Origin: JAJNBA01 sp963842295
GTDB taxonomy: Bacteria > Actinomycetota > UBA4738 > HRBIN12
Assembly: GCA_963842295.1 (NCBI GenBank)
Contig: CAWJFY010000005.1
Coordinates: forward strand, 1 to 64,000
Reading direction: 5' to 3'
Length of the DNA stretch: 64,000 bases
Positions within the stretch are counted from its first letter, which is position 1. Each line of letters begins with the position of its first letter. Of the stretch, positions 17,844 through 26,704 are shown piece by piece. The notes under the pieces are model-generated. The model made no database searches. It was not told the DNA's origin and was given only the letters and a program-made list of their open reading frames with translations. The position numbers were made by a program, and so were the translations under genes.

Positions 17844-18795
17844 GGCAGCCAATATGCGGACTCCTCCAAGAGTTCGGAGTCCGCGATCAGTGTGAGCTCG
17901 GATCCGTCTGTCGCAGCCGTGTAGACGTCGAACTGCTGGTCCTCGAGGGTCATCGAGAAGAGCACGTGGGAGCCGTCAGGGGACCATAGCCCACCCATCG
18001 CGAACCCGCTGATCCCATCACCGGCGAGCATCGAGCTCCCTCCGTCGAGTGTCACGAAGTGCAAGGTGCCGGCGGATGAAGCCAGGATCGAGCTGCCATC
18101 GGGCGACCAGTCGCACGGGATGCCGGTGAGGACGACATCGTCCAGCAAAGCCCGGGCCTTGCCTCCCGCCGTATCCATCACCATCAACGTGCCCCGGCCG
18201 TCGTCGGTCACTGTGCGGATGAACGCGAGCTGCGTCCCATCCGGCGAGTACTCGCATGGGATGTCCCTTTGTCGCGTGAGCCGCTGCGGGTCGGTTCCGT
18301 TCGACGCTCGGACCGTGTAGATGCCTGTCCGCGACCGGTCCGAATCGTCCCATCCCTCACACGCCAGCCGTCCGGCGCCCAGACCCCGCACACGAGGTTC
18401 AGGCCCGGATCGGGGGTCACGAAGAGGCGATAACCGGTCCCGTCGACGCCGACGGTCCCGCCCACGAACAGTCCCTCGTTGTTGAGCGCAGAGATCGCGA
18501 GCACGGAGCCGTCCGGCGAGAGGTTCCTTGCCTCGAACTGTTTCCCGGGCACGAAGGGCGCCTCGCCCGAGCCATCGGTGCCCACGACGAAATGGCGGAA
18601 CTCGCCCGACGGGGCGATGCGGGAGAACAGGATGCGACCATCTAACTGCACCTCGGGCGGTCCGGTGGTGGTAGACCCCGAGGCACCCTGCGGCGATCGA
18701 GTCGGGTCCTCGGTCGTACAGCCAGCCAGCTCGATGAGCGCGAGGACGAGGAGGATCGCGATCCACCTCGCGGACACCCACGACCGAGCAGACAT
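17840..18795 (-). CDS. PD40/TolB-like beta-propeller lipoprotein, frameshifted
   Basis: This is a lipoprotein of about 318 residues with lipobox ELAGC followed by a beta-propeller built from WD40-like PD40 blades. Blade signatures recur: NLSPDGSVLAISAL, CEYSPDGTQLAFIRT, CDWSPDGSSILASS, LWSPDGSHVLFSM. The frame changes near 18360, where a base (or 3n+1 bases) is missing between APDG and CEGWDDSDRSRTG. Such propellers act as extracellular scaffolds. Its ATG overlaps the stop of the upstream lipoprotein by one base (TGATG). Confidence 0.75.
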
Positions 18796-19605
18796 CAGGA
18801 CGGTGACGGGAATGCCAGCGAATCCACGATCTGGCCGCCGGTTTGGACCAGTTCGTCATGCGGAAGGCCGCCCGGATCATCCTCGAGGTTGACGATGATG
18901 ACCCCGTCTTCCGAATCGAGGATGAACCAACGCATCGACTGCTCGGGGACGATCGCCCAGTGATACCCGCCGAGGGGAGCCGCTCCGTTGAAGATCAGCG
19001 GAACCGCCGGGAGATCTTCGCTGAAGACGCACGTCCGCTTCCACTCCGGATCGATCTCGATGTCGAGCTGCATGCCCTCGAGCCCGCCGACCGTCACCGG
19101 GGTCGGTTCGCTCACCGTGAGTCCGGGCGCGGACTCGAGCCACCCGACGATGTCGCCCAGCGACTCCCCGACGCCCGGCTCCGAGGATTCCTCACAGTCC
19201 TGGGAGGCGATCGTGGGGTCGTGCAGCAAGTAGATCCCGTCGGGGACGTACAGACTCTCGTGCTGGGGGGGTGGGGTCTCATCGGCGATGAGATGAAGGC
19301 CTCCCCCGGCGTAGAGCCAGCGTCCACCCGGGCGAATCGATCTCGAAGTCGATCGTCGGATCCGAGAAGGTCCAGCGATACTCCCCGGGCTCGAGTGGTC
19401 CCTCGCACGGCAACTCCGGACAGTCATCCAGGATGCGCACGTCAGACGATGGCGACTCCACAGCGTCGGTGGGCGACGCGCCGTTCGGCTCAGTTTCCCC
19501 GTTGGAACACGATGCCACCAGGAACATCGCGAGCACCGTCGCGCCGATGCCGGACATCGCCGATCCCCGCCCGCTCCTCAACCTGCCACCCCACGTCCGA
19601 TCCAT
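18795..19605 (-). CDS. lipoprotein of unknown function, frameshifted
   Basis: This is a lipoprotein of about 270 residues. An Arg-rich start and TVLAMFLVASC give the lipobox. The domain has Cys-rich (DCPELPCEG) and beta segments (EYRWTFSDPTIDFEI), then RWLYAGGGLHLIADET and a tail VQTGGQIVDSLAF. A single extra A near 19330 splits it; corrected, the text reads SPGWRWLYAGG. It is the first gene of an overlapping three-lipoprotein operon. The gap to the LuxR gene (19606-19671) shows no feature. Confidence 0.6.
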
Positions 19606-19671
19606 GACGTCCTCCTTCGACGCGCGGTGAACGCTAGAGGCGGGAGGTGATGGGAGGAAAGGACAGGAACC

Positions 19672-22485
19672 CTACGTTTGATCGTCGGCTTCGGAGGATC
19701 CCTGGCGCTCCGCGACGGACGACGCGTGCCGACGAGCGAGCTCCGCACGGGACCTGATGCCGAGCTTCCGATAGATACGACGCAGGTTCGACTCCACGGT
19801 CTTCACGCTCATGAAGAGCCGCTCCGCGGCCTCCTTGTTGGAGAGGCCAAGGGCAACGACATCGGCGACGCGTCGCTCCGTCTCGCTGAGCTCGGTTCGT
19901 GACGCGGAGCGACCACCGATCCGCGCCAGGGCTTCATCGGCGCGCGCTTCCCAGAGGCGGGCCCCGAGAGCCTCGAACCGGGATCGGGCGCCCTCGAGAG
20001 ACTCGCGAGCCTCCCGCTTGCTCTTCATCCGCCGGAGGGTCTCGCCATAGACCAGGAGGGTTCGCGCCGATTCGAACGGGATCGCGACGCGCTCGTGCTC
20101 CGCGAGGGCCCGCTCGAGCTCGAGCAGCGCGCCGGGTGGATCGCCCAGCGCCGCGGCGATGAGCGCCCTGCATCTCGCTGCGGTGGCAAGCGCGAGCGGC
20201 CGATCGAGGTCCGTGCCCTGCTCCTGGAGCCGATCCACGATCTGCTTGGCACGATCGAGCCGACCGAGGGCGATCAAGGCTTCCGCGAGGTCGGGGACGA
20301 AGGGGAAGGCGCCCGGCTCGCGGACCCCGTTGCTCTCCAGCAGTCGATCCGCCGGGTCGAGAGCGCGGACGACGTCTTCGAGATCGCCGACCGAAAGCGC
20401 GATGAACCCGAGCACGCTCCGGTTCGCGAGCTCGATCCCCAGGTTTCCCTGAGCCGCGGCGAGGGAGGCTCCCTCGGTTGCGTCTCTGCGGGCCTCGTCG
20501 ATTCGTCCCATCAGGGCCGCGACGTGCGCCCTCGAATACAGCATCTGATCACGGATCTCCTCCAGGCCCGCATGAACGATGATGTCGTACCCCTCGTCCG
20601 CGTAGCTGGCCGCGGCGGCCCATTCCCCTGCGGCGCATTCCACCTCGCTCAGGGCAGAGAGAGTGTCGTGGCGCATGAGCTCGAGACCGGTCTCGACGAG
20701 GTGAAGGTCGGCATCCCTGATCGACCGCCGTGCCTCCGCGACCTTTCCTTCCCACAGCATCTGATCGCCACGGATCCTCGCCGGTTGCACCGTCTCTCCC
20801 GGAGCGAGGTCCCCGGCGAGCGCGGCCGCGCGGCTGATCGTCGGCCAAGGATCCCGACCGAGTAGCGCCTCTGCTCGGGCGAGCGCTCCGAGCGCCAAGC
20901 GGAGCGGGGTGGGATCCGAACCACGCTCGGCCAACCCGACCGCCGTTCGAGCGTGACCGGCCGCCGCTGATGGCTCCAAGCGGCAGAGTGCCACCCACGC
21001 GAGGTTCGCGTGGGCGACGGGGAGGAATATCTCGTGGTCGCCGACGTCCGGGAGCGCGGTGCGTAGGAGTTCGTCGACCCGATCGACGTCGTTGTATGAC
21101 CTCACCGCCAGTTCCACCCGCGTCCACGCCCGTTGCTGGCTGGAGGTGGACGCGCCGATCAACGTCTCCAACATCGTGCGCCCTCGCTGGACATCCCCGG
21201 CATCGAACCGCTCGAGCGCCGCGGATCGCGTCCGGCTGCAGAGGAGCGCCTCGTCGTCTGGCGGAGTCAGATCTGCCGAGAGCTCCCACAGCTCCGCGGC
21301 GGCGAGCGGCGCTCCTCGACGCCGCGCGCGACCGGCCGCTTCGTGGACGAACGACGCTCGACCCGGATCCGGGCCCCCACCCATCAGTGCCATGTGTCTC
21401 GCCTGTTCCTCCACGTCGGGGGCGACCTCGGCGACTCGTGCATGGACCGCTTGCCTTCGACCCGTGGAGGCCGACCAGTAAGCCGTCGATCGCATCAGCG
21501 GATGCACGAAATCGATCCGCTCGCCCTCAACGATCACGAGTCCAGCCTCTTCGGCATCGACGAGGTCTGTGTCGACCGCCGAGGGCTCGTGGCTCGCAGC
21601 CCGAAGCGTGGCGAGCGTTGGGCGTGCCATGGCTGCCAAGACGAGGACCACGTCGCGGGCGCTGGCCGAAAGGCCGTCGATACGAGCGCGCAGGACGTCG
21701 CGGATATCACTAGGAACCGGAAGCGGTCTGCCGGCCGATGGCTCGGCGTCACGGAGCGCGTGGGCGATCTCGAGCGAGAAGTACGGATTCCCGTGTGCCC
21801 CTTCGTGCACGCGCGCGACGAGCGGCGGCGTGACGGATCGGCTCATCCGCTCCCGGAGGATGCGGGCGACCTCGTCAACGGCGAGGGGCCCGACGTATGT
21901 GCGAACCGTTTCACGCTCGTCGATCGCGCGCGTGAGTTCGAGCTTCTCCGAAGAACCATGCTCGAGACGCCTGGTCGCGAGGATCGCGACTGGATGACCG
22001 GCCGATCGGCGGATCGCGAACGAGAGCGCTCGGGCCGACGACCCGTCCATCCATTGGATGTCGTCTATCGCGATGACGACCGGCGACGAGACACTCAGCG
22101 TCCGGAAAGCATCGAGCACTCCGAGCGCGATCGCACGTTGGTCGGGCCGGAGGGTGCCGGTTTGCTCGCGAAGAAGAGCGATCTCGAGGGCCCTGCGCTG
22201 CGTACTCGGAGCACCGGCGAGAGCCTCGTCGAAGACTTCCCCGATCAGGTCCCCGATCCCCGAGTACGACAACCCGATCTCGTTCTCGCCGGGCCGGGAA
22301 ACCAAGACGCGATGACCGGCAACCTGAGCGGCCTCCACCCCCGCCCGCCAGAGGGTCGTCTTGCCGATCCCCGCCTCGCCTTCGAGAAGAAGGTTGTGCG
22401 GCCTCTCGTTCAGGTTCTCGACGAATCGTGTGAGCGCGGCGAGCTCCGGCTCACGACCCACGATCTTGCCCCGTTCCGCTTGCAT
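19672..22485 (-). CDS. large LuxR-family regulator with AAA ATPase domain (LAL type)
   Basis: This 937-residue protein has an N-terminal AAA_16-type NTPase: Walker A GEAGIGKTTLW (about 36-46) and Walker B IAIDDIQWMDG (about 130). A long helical TPR-like middle follows, then a C-terminal LuxR helix-turn-helix (ETERRVADVVALGLSNKEAA, then SVKTVESNLRRIYRKLGIRS). This is the MalT/LAL architecture, in which ligand binding and ATP drive oligomerisation on DNA. The second in-frame ATG (22485) is preferred since it starts just before GKIVGREPEL, where such proteins begin. The gene is fully intact despite broken neighbours. The target is unknown; the divergent DUF2975 operon is one candidate. Confidence 0.88.
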   Translation of the reverse strand: MQAERGKIVGREPELAALTRFVENLNERPHNLLLEGEAGIGKTTLWRAGVEAAQVAGHRVLVSRPGENEIGLSYSGIGDLIGEVFDEALAGAPSTQRRALEIALLREQTGTLRPDQRAIALGVLDAFRTLSVSSPVVIAIDDIQWMDGSSARALSFAIRRSAGHPVAILATRRLEHGSSEKLELTRAIDERETVRTYVGPLAVDEVARILRERMSRSVTPPLVARVHEGAHGNPYFSLEIAHALRDAEPSAGRPLPVPSDIRDVLRARIDGLSASARDVVLVLAAMARPTLATLRAASHEPSAVDTDLVDAEEAGLVIVEGERIDFVHPLMRSTAYWSASTGRRQAVHARVAEVAPDVEEQARHMALMGGGPDPGRASFVHEAAGRARRRGAPLAAAELWELSADLTPPDDEALLCSRTRSAALERFDAGDVQRGRTMLETLIGASTSSQQRAWTRVELAVRSYNDVDRVDELLRTALPDVGDHEIFLPVAHANLAWVALCRLEPSAAAGHARTAVGLAERGSDPTPLRLALGALARAEALLGRDPWPTISRAAALAGDLAPGETVQPARIRGDQMLWEGKVAEARRSIRDADLHLVETGLELMRHDTLSALSEVECAAGEWAAAASYADEGYDIIVHAGLEEIRDQMLYSRAHVAALMGRIDEARRDATEGASLAAAQGNLGIELANRSVLGFIALSVGDLEDVVRALDPADRLLESNGVREPGAFPFVPDLAEALIALGRLDRAKQIVDRLQEQGTDLDRPLALATAARCRALIAAALGDPPGALLELERALAEHERVAIPFESARTLLVYGETLRRMKSKREARESLEGARSRFEALGARLWEARADEALARIGGRSASRTELSETERRVADVVALGLSNKEAAERLFMSVKTVESNLRRIYRKLGIRSRAELARRHASSVAERQGSSEADDQT

Positions 22486-22572
22486 CGAAGCCTCATCCCA
22501 GCTCAGGGAGCACACATCGTAGACCTCGACTATCGGCGGAAAGCCTCACACGGACTTCAGCAGACCCTCCTC

Positions 22573-22626
22573 TTGACATATCGTTTCTCGATGCTATCGT
22601 TCATCGATAGTATCGACGAACGATAT
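22573..22626 (+). promoter_or_regulatory. promoter with 49-bp inverted repeat ahead of the DUF2975/XRE operon
   Basis: A TTGACA hexamer (22573-22578) is followed 16 bases later by TATCGT (22595-22600). Overlapping both, 22578-22599 and 22605-22626 form a 22-bp inverted repeat around the 5-base centre TTCAT, with 19 of 22 pairs matching; an inner perfect CTATCG-ttcat-CGATAG is nested in it. The ribosome site GGAGGAGG follows at 22627. The position makes an operator likely, and the XRE protein of the operon is the natural candidate binder. Confidence 0.7.
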
Positions 22627-22640
22627 GGAGGAGGTTCGAG

Positions 22641-23255
22641 ATGGATCCGATGCCGTCACGCGCCGCTCGCACCGCGGCCCTCGTGCTCATGGTCCTCTTC
22701 TGGATCACCGTGGTAGCCGGGCTGCTCGTACTGGGGCACCACCTGTTCGGGCTGGGGCAGGACTCTGGCACGATGACCGTTCCGGCGAAGGCTGCCGTGG
22801 AGGATGTCCGGCTCCCCGAGGACTTCGAGATCGCCGGGCCTCTGCCGGTCAACGTCGACGTCGTCGACCCGAGCCTGACGCAGCGTGTGATCGCGACGGT
22901 CCCCCCGTTGGTCTGGTGGACCCTGGCGCTCGTCGTGCTGTGGCTCCTGCGGAAGGTGGCACGATCCGCCGCGGAGGGGGACCCGTTCCGGGCCTCGAAC
23001 GTCACCAGGCTGCGGTGGCTCGGGGCGATCTTCCTGCTCGGTTTCCCCTTGGCGACGATCGTGGAGGGCTCCTTCACGGACTGGTTCTTCTCCGCCGGTG
23101 TGTGGACGGGTGGACCGCTCCCGCCCGGCGGGATCGTGACCGAGTTCCCGGTGGTGTCCTTCTCCCCGATCCTTGCGGCTGTCAGTCTGTTCGCGCTCGC
23201 GGAGGTGTTCGCGTACGGTGTCCGGCTGCGCGAGGACGTCGATGCCACGATCTGA
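22641..23255 (+). CDS. DUF2975 membrane protein
   Basis: This 204-residue protein has four transmembrane helices (about 10-32, 87-108, 124-144, 173-195) and the DUF2975 layout. The segment ARSAAEGDPFRASNVTRLR between helices 2 and 3 is the most family-like part. The function is unknown. It is translationally linked to the following XRE regulator (14-base overlap), a pairing seen for DUF2975 proteins with YozG-type regulators in other bacteria. ATG 22641 follows GGAGGAGG. Confidence 0.85.
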   Translation: MDPMPSRAARTAALVLMVLFWITVVAGLLVLGHHLFGLGQDSGTMTVPAKAAVEDVRLPEDFEIAGPLPVNVDVVDPSLTQRVIATVPPLVWWTLALVVLWLLRKVARSAAEGDPFRASNVTRLRWLGAIFLLGFPLATIVEGSFTDWFFSAGVWTGGPLPPGGIVTEFPVVSFSPILAAVSLFALAEVFAYGVRLREDVDATI

Positions 23256-23511
23256 GCCCGACCCCCAGTCCGACCACCGGATCGCCGTGCATCTGGATCG
23301 TGTACTCGAAGATCGCGGGATGACCTTGACGGAGCTCGCGGAACGCGCCGGCGTCACGGTCGTGAACCTCTCCGTGCTCAAGAACGGCAGGGCTCGGGCG
23401 GTCAGGTTCTCGACGCTCTCGGCGATCTGCGATGTCCTCGACTGCCAGCCGGGGGACGTGCTCACGTTCGAGCCGAACGGGCGGGTATCCCGAAGAAGTC
23501 GCGAGGCCTAG
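23242..23511 (+). CDS. XRE-family regulator (YozG-like)
   Basis: This 89-residue protein is essentially one Cro/C1-type helix-turn-helix: RVLEDRGMTLTELAERAGVT, then VNLSVLKNGRARAVRFSTLS and CDVLDCQPGDVLTFEP. It starts inside the end of the DUF2975 gene. It is the likely repressor of its own operon through the inverted repeat at 22578-22626. Its last 16 residues are encoded by sequence that recurs at 13469-13515. Confidence 0.85.
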   Translation: MPRSEPDPQSDHRIAVHLDRVLEDRGMTLTELAERAGVTVVNLSVLKNGRARAVRFSTLSAICDVLDCQPGDVLTFEPNGRVSRRSREA

Positions 23512-23559
23512 CACTACGGTGCCACGAGCTTCACCGCGTTCCGGCGAACTACGCGGTGT

Positions 23560-24048
23560 TCACGGCGTTGCCGCTGGAAGAGCCGCGGCCTGTTCCTCGG
23601 CGTAGTTGATCAGGTCGAGGTCGCCGGGCGATCGGCCCTCGGCGGTGAGCAGGGCCGCCGCCTCCGCTCGGTGCTGCGTCCCGTGATTCACGACGTGCAC
23701 CAGCATCTGCCAAACGGGTACCTCTTCGTGGACGTGCGCGACGAAGTCGTCGGTCAGGGTCGAGAGCCAGGCATCGACGGCTGCCCACTCGGTTCCAGCG
23801 TTCGTGCAACTGGCCGATCGTCGGCAGCGGGTCGTCTTCGGCTCGGGGGACTCGCCGGTGTCCTGGAATCCGTGGCGCCAGCGCTGCGAGGCGCCGAGGT
23901 GGTGTACGAGGATGCCGCCCAGACCCCGCTCGTCGACGACGTGCGTCCGCGTCCATACGGCCGGGTCGAGGCCGTCGAGGACGGTCAGCACGCGGTGGGT
24001 CGCCCAGCGGTCGTAGGCGAACAAGGATCGGACCTCGTCGGCCTGCAT
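23560..24048 (-). CDS. DinB family protein, internally garbled
   Basis: This 162-residue four-helix DinB/YfiT-like protein belongs to putative metal-dependent thiol-transferases. His residues fit a metal site: ILVHHLGASQRWRHGF and VHVVNHGTQHRAEAAALL. Residues about 70-92 (KTTRCRRSASCTNAG) are out of frame; the overlapping frame gives EDDPLPTIGQLHERW, the normal text. Two compensating indels near 23800-23845 explain this while leaving the ends in frame. It overlaps the upstream gene's stop by one base. Confidence 0.75.
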   Translation of the reverse strand: MQADEVRSLFAYDRWATHRVLTVLDGLDPAVWTRTHVVDERGLGGILVHHLGASQRWRHGFQDTGESPEPKTTRCRRSASCTNAGTEWAAVDAWLSTLTDDFVAHVHEEVPVWQMLVHVVNHGTQHRAEAAALLTAEGRSPGDLDLINYAEEQAAALPAATP

Positions 24049-24497
24049 CAGGTGTCGACTCTGCGGTAGATGAGGTCGAAGTCGGTCTCGTAGTTGGTGC
24101 CGTCTTCCGCGATCTCCCAGCGTCCGGTGATCGTGTTCCCATCGTCACTGAAGGTCCCCGTGAAGCGCTGGGAGAACGGCTCGCCCTCCCGCCAGAGCTT
24201 CCACTCGCCGTTGCCGATGCTCATCTCGTAGACGCGGCAGACGCCGCGCTCGTCTGAGTACAGCTGGAAGTACGTCCCGTTGGCCCCATCGCAGCCGATG
24301 ATGGAGACGTTGTCGGGCGCCTCGGGAAGCTCGACGGTCCCACGCTCGATCAGATGTGCCCCCGACTCGTGCCACTCGAACGTGACTTTTCCACCGCCCG
24401 GCCAGCGCTCACCGCTTGGCCATGTCGCCTCGAGGGTCCACTCGCCGACCAGAGGCTCGAGCTCGCGTAGCGCTTGCTCCGCGGTTGGTTGGTCCAT
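24048..24497 (-). CDS. lipocalin-like / DUF1579-type protein
   Basis: This cytosolic protein of about 149 residues has a repeated beta-strand pattern: LEPLVGEWTLEATWP, GAHLIERGTVELP, FQLYSDERGVCRVYEMS, QRFTGTFSDDGNTITGRWEI. Such barrel proteins bind small hydrophobic molecules, and no enzyme residue is evident. ATG 24497 is taken as start; a GTG at 24527 is also in frame, with a GGAGGA between them. It is coupled to the downstream DinB gene (TGATG). Confidence 0.65.
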   Translation of the reverse strand: MDQPTAEQALRELEPLVGEWTLEATWPSGERWPGGGKVTFEWHESGAHLIERGTVELPEAPDNVSIIGCDGANGTYFQLYSDERGVCRVYEMSIGNGEWKLWREGEPFSQRFTGTFSDDGNTITGRWEIAEDGTNYETDFDLIYRRVDT

Positions 24498-24676
24498 CGA
24501 TCCGCTCGTTCCTCCAGGTGCGTTCACAGTCGCGAAGGACTCGCAGAGCTTAGGTCATCTCGGGTTCGGCATCGGATCCGTTTGGGTGGTGTATGACTGA
24601 CAACTCGCCGGCTGATCGAACGACATCGAGGTCACCCAGGTGGAGGAGCACATCGGCGGCCTGGCTCGAGGATCGG

Positions 24677-24886
24677 CTACTGATGTCGTCGCCGGTGCGC
24701 GATCCCGACGGTGACCGCAGAGACATACAGGACGGCGACGACAAGCAGCGCGACCACGATCGAGATCTTCAGCCAACCCGGAAGGGGATGACGCTCCACC
24801 CTCCCGCCCGCGAACGCGGGGCCGGCGAGCGCCGGAACCGCAAGCAGGGCAACCATGAAGAGGGTCAACGTCCGAGGGATCCGCAT
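24677..24886 (-). CDS. small membrane protein with signal sequence
   Basis: This 69-residue protein has an N-terminal signal-like helix (LTLFMVALLAVPALAGPAFA), a short basic linker (GGRVERHPLPG) and a second helix (SIVVALLVVAVLYVSAVTVG), ending in RRRHQ. The ATG at 24886 has GGAGG six bases upstream, better than the ATG at 24922. The function is unknown. Confidence 0.55.
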   Translation of the reverse strand: MRIPRTLTLFMVALLAVPALAGPAFAGGRVERHPLPGWLKISIVVALLVVAVLYVSAVTVGIAHRRRHQ

Positions 24887-25067
24887 CGGCAGCCTCCTGA
24901 ACTGGGCGATAGGCCGTGACATGAAGACGACGGAAGCTGCGGGCTGAAGGTTCCGAGCGGCTACGCGGGTCTGTCGTACTGGCGCGACGTCGACGGATCA
25001 ACGGCGGACGAACCTGCCATCGTGGGACGATCCCTCGAAGGTTCGTCACACTCGGAAGGAGACCGGC

Positions 25068-25433
25068 ATGGCGACACCGACCAACGTCGAGGACTACCTG
25101 GCGGCCCTTCCGGAGGAGCCGCGGGCCGCACTGGAGAAGCTTCGGAAGACGATCAAGGCCGCAGCGCCGGAGGCGACCGAAACCATCAGCTACCAGATGC
25201 CGACGTTCAAGCTCCGAGGTCGTTTCCTCGTTTCCTATGCCGCGTTCAAGAGCCATTGCAGCCTCTTCCCCGCGACCGACGAGATGTTCGAGGCATTCGG
25301 AGAAGAGCTGAAGCCCTTCTTCTCGGGGAAAGGAACGATCCGGTTCACCACTGAGAAGCCGCTCCCCAGTGGGCTCGTGAGGAAGATCGTGAAGGTCCGG
25401 GTCGAGGAGAACGCAGCACTCCCACCTCGCTGA
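25068..25433 (+). CDS. DUF1801 family protein
   Basis: This 121-residue protein of the DUF1801 (YdhG-like) fold has the family core: VEDYLAALPEEPRAALEKLR, ETISYQMPTFKLRG, CSLFPATDEMFEAFGEELKP, KGTIRFTTEKPLPSGLVRKI. The biochemical role of the family is unsettled (an iron-chaperone-like fold has been noted). ATG 25068 follows GGAAGGAG. Confidence 0.85.
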   Translation: MATPTNVEDYLAALPEEPRAALEKLRKTIKAAAPEATETISYQMPTFKLRGRFLVSYAAFKSHCSLFPATDEMFEAFGEELKPFFSGKGTIRFTTEKPLPSGLVRKIVKVRVEENAALPPR

Positions 25434-25481
25434 GGCGATGGCATTGAATCCGGACACCGGCAGCGGGTACCGTGGAGGCCG

Positions 25482-25715
25482 ATGACGACCTACGAGTACC
25501 TCTGCCTCGCGTGCGAGCATCCATTCGAGGAACGCCGGCCCATGACCGCTGGCTCGGTCGATGTTGCGCTGGCGTGTCCCTCATGCGGGAGCGACCGGGT
25601 GCGTCGGCGGTTCTCGTTCTCGGCGGCGACCGGAAGCGCGAGCACGGGCCGCAGCGCGACCGCCGAGCCCGTCGCCGGAGGTTGCTGCGGCGGCGCCTGT
25701 GGCTGCGGCTCCTGA
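25482..25715 (+). CDS. FmdB-family zinc ribbon protein
   Basis: This 77-residue protein has the FmdB regulatory-protein zinc ribbon: TTYEYLCLACEHPFEERRPM and ALACPSCGSDRVRRRFSFSA supply two CxxC pairs (Cys 8 and 11, then 32 and 35). The tail is Gly/Cys-rich (GGCCGGACGCGS), as in other members. The role is unknown; family members lie beside diverse stress genes. Confidence 0.85.
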   Translation: MTTYEYLCLACEHPFEERRPMTAGSVDVALACPSCGSDRVRRRFSFSAATGSASTGRSATAEPVAGGCCGGACGCGS

Positions 25716-25749
25716 CGGTTCCGGCACCGCCAACGGCGTCCGCGGCGGC

Positions 25750-26254
25750 GTCACCGAGCCGGCTCACCTGGGGGACGAGCGCACCACCCTGCTGGGCTTC
25801 CTTCAGCGGCAGCGCGACCTCGTCGCATGGAAGGTGAGCGAGGCCTCCGACGAAACGCTCGCGTCGGTTCGGATGCCGAGCGGCCTCACCCTGCACGGCA
25901 TCGTCCGCCATCTGGAGAACGTGGAGCGAGGATGGTTCCGCGACTTCTTCGCCGGCGAGACGGGCCTGCAGTACGACTCGACCGACGAGGATCCGGACGC
26001 CGCTTTCCGCGCGGAGGGCATCCCGATGGCCGACCTGCTCGCTGCCTACGCGGCGGAGACGGAGACGGTGCGACGCGGTGATCGCCGCGGCTCCCTCGCT
26101 CGACGCGACGGCCTCGGACGAGGACGGCGCGTTGACGCTGCGCTGGGTCATCGTGCACATGATCGAGGAGACCGGGCGGCACCTGGGCCATATGGACCTG
26201 CTCCGCGAGTACGCCGACGGCGCGGTCGGTGAGGAGCCACCGCCGGACGAGTGA
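25750..26254 (+). CDS. DinB/DUF664 family protein, frameshifted, start unclear
   Basis: This is a DinB-like four-helix protein of about 167 residues: LLGFLQRQRDLVAWKVSEAS, GLTLHGIVRHLENVERGWF with metal-type His, and MIEETGRHLGHMDLL near the end. The last part lies in a +1 frame; removing one A near 26078 restores it, to the stop at 26254. No ATG or GTG stands at the expected beginning (about VTEPAHLGDERTT), so the start may also be affected by an error. The in-frame ATG at 25561 would overlap the FmdB gene. Confidence 0.65.
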
Positions 26255-26291
26255 GCGGGAACGGGCTGGCCCGTCCGTAGACTCCCGCTCC

Positions 26292-26699
26292 ATGGGTGTC
26301 GAGCTCCGGAACGTCGAGGGCCTCGCCGAGCCGCCGGGTTATTCTCACGTCGCGGTCGCATCGGGCGCGCGACTCGTGTTCACGGCCGGCGCCGTGCCGC
26401 TTGACGCGCGTGGAGAGCTCGTCGGCCCCGACGACGCGGAGGCGCAGACGGAGCAGGTGCTCGCGAACCTTCTCCGCCAGCTCGAGGCGGGCGGTGCGAC
26501 CCCTGCCGACGTCGTGAAGACCACGGTCTACGTGGCGGGCGGTTCTCGCGACTCCCAGTCGCACGTGTGGAGCGTCGTGCAGGGCTCGTCTCTCGCGGCG
26601 GTGCCGTCCACTCTGGTGGGCGTGACAGAGCTCGGCTATCGGGGCCAGCTGGTGGAGATCGAAGCGATCGCCGTGGTGGAAGACGACCAGCGTCCCTGA
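26292..26699 (+). CDS. RidA family protein (reactive intermediate deaminase)
   Basis: This 135-residue YjgF/YER057c/UK114-fold trimeric protein has core pieces SHVAVASGARLVFTAGAVPL, QTEQVLANLLRQLEAGG and DVVKTTVYVAG. Canonical RidA has Arg in the last third (R-x-x-x-x-V) to bind carboxylates; here the region reads VPSTLVGVTELGYRGQLVEI, so classic 2-aminoacrylate deaminase activity is uncertain. ATG 26292. Confidence 0.8.
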   Translation: MGVELRNVEGLAEPPGYSHVAVASGARLVFTAGAVPLDARGELVGPDDAEAQTEQVLANLLRQLEAGGATPADVVKTTVYVAGGSRDSQSHVWSVVQGSSLAAVPSTLVGVTELGYRGQLVEIEAIAVVEDDQRP

Positions 26700-26704
26700 A
26701 ACGG

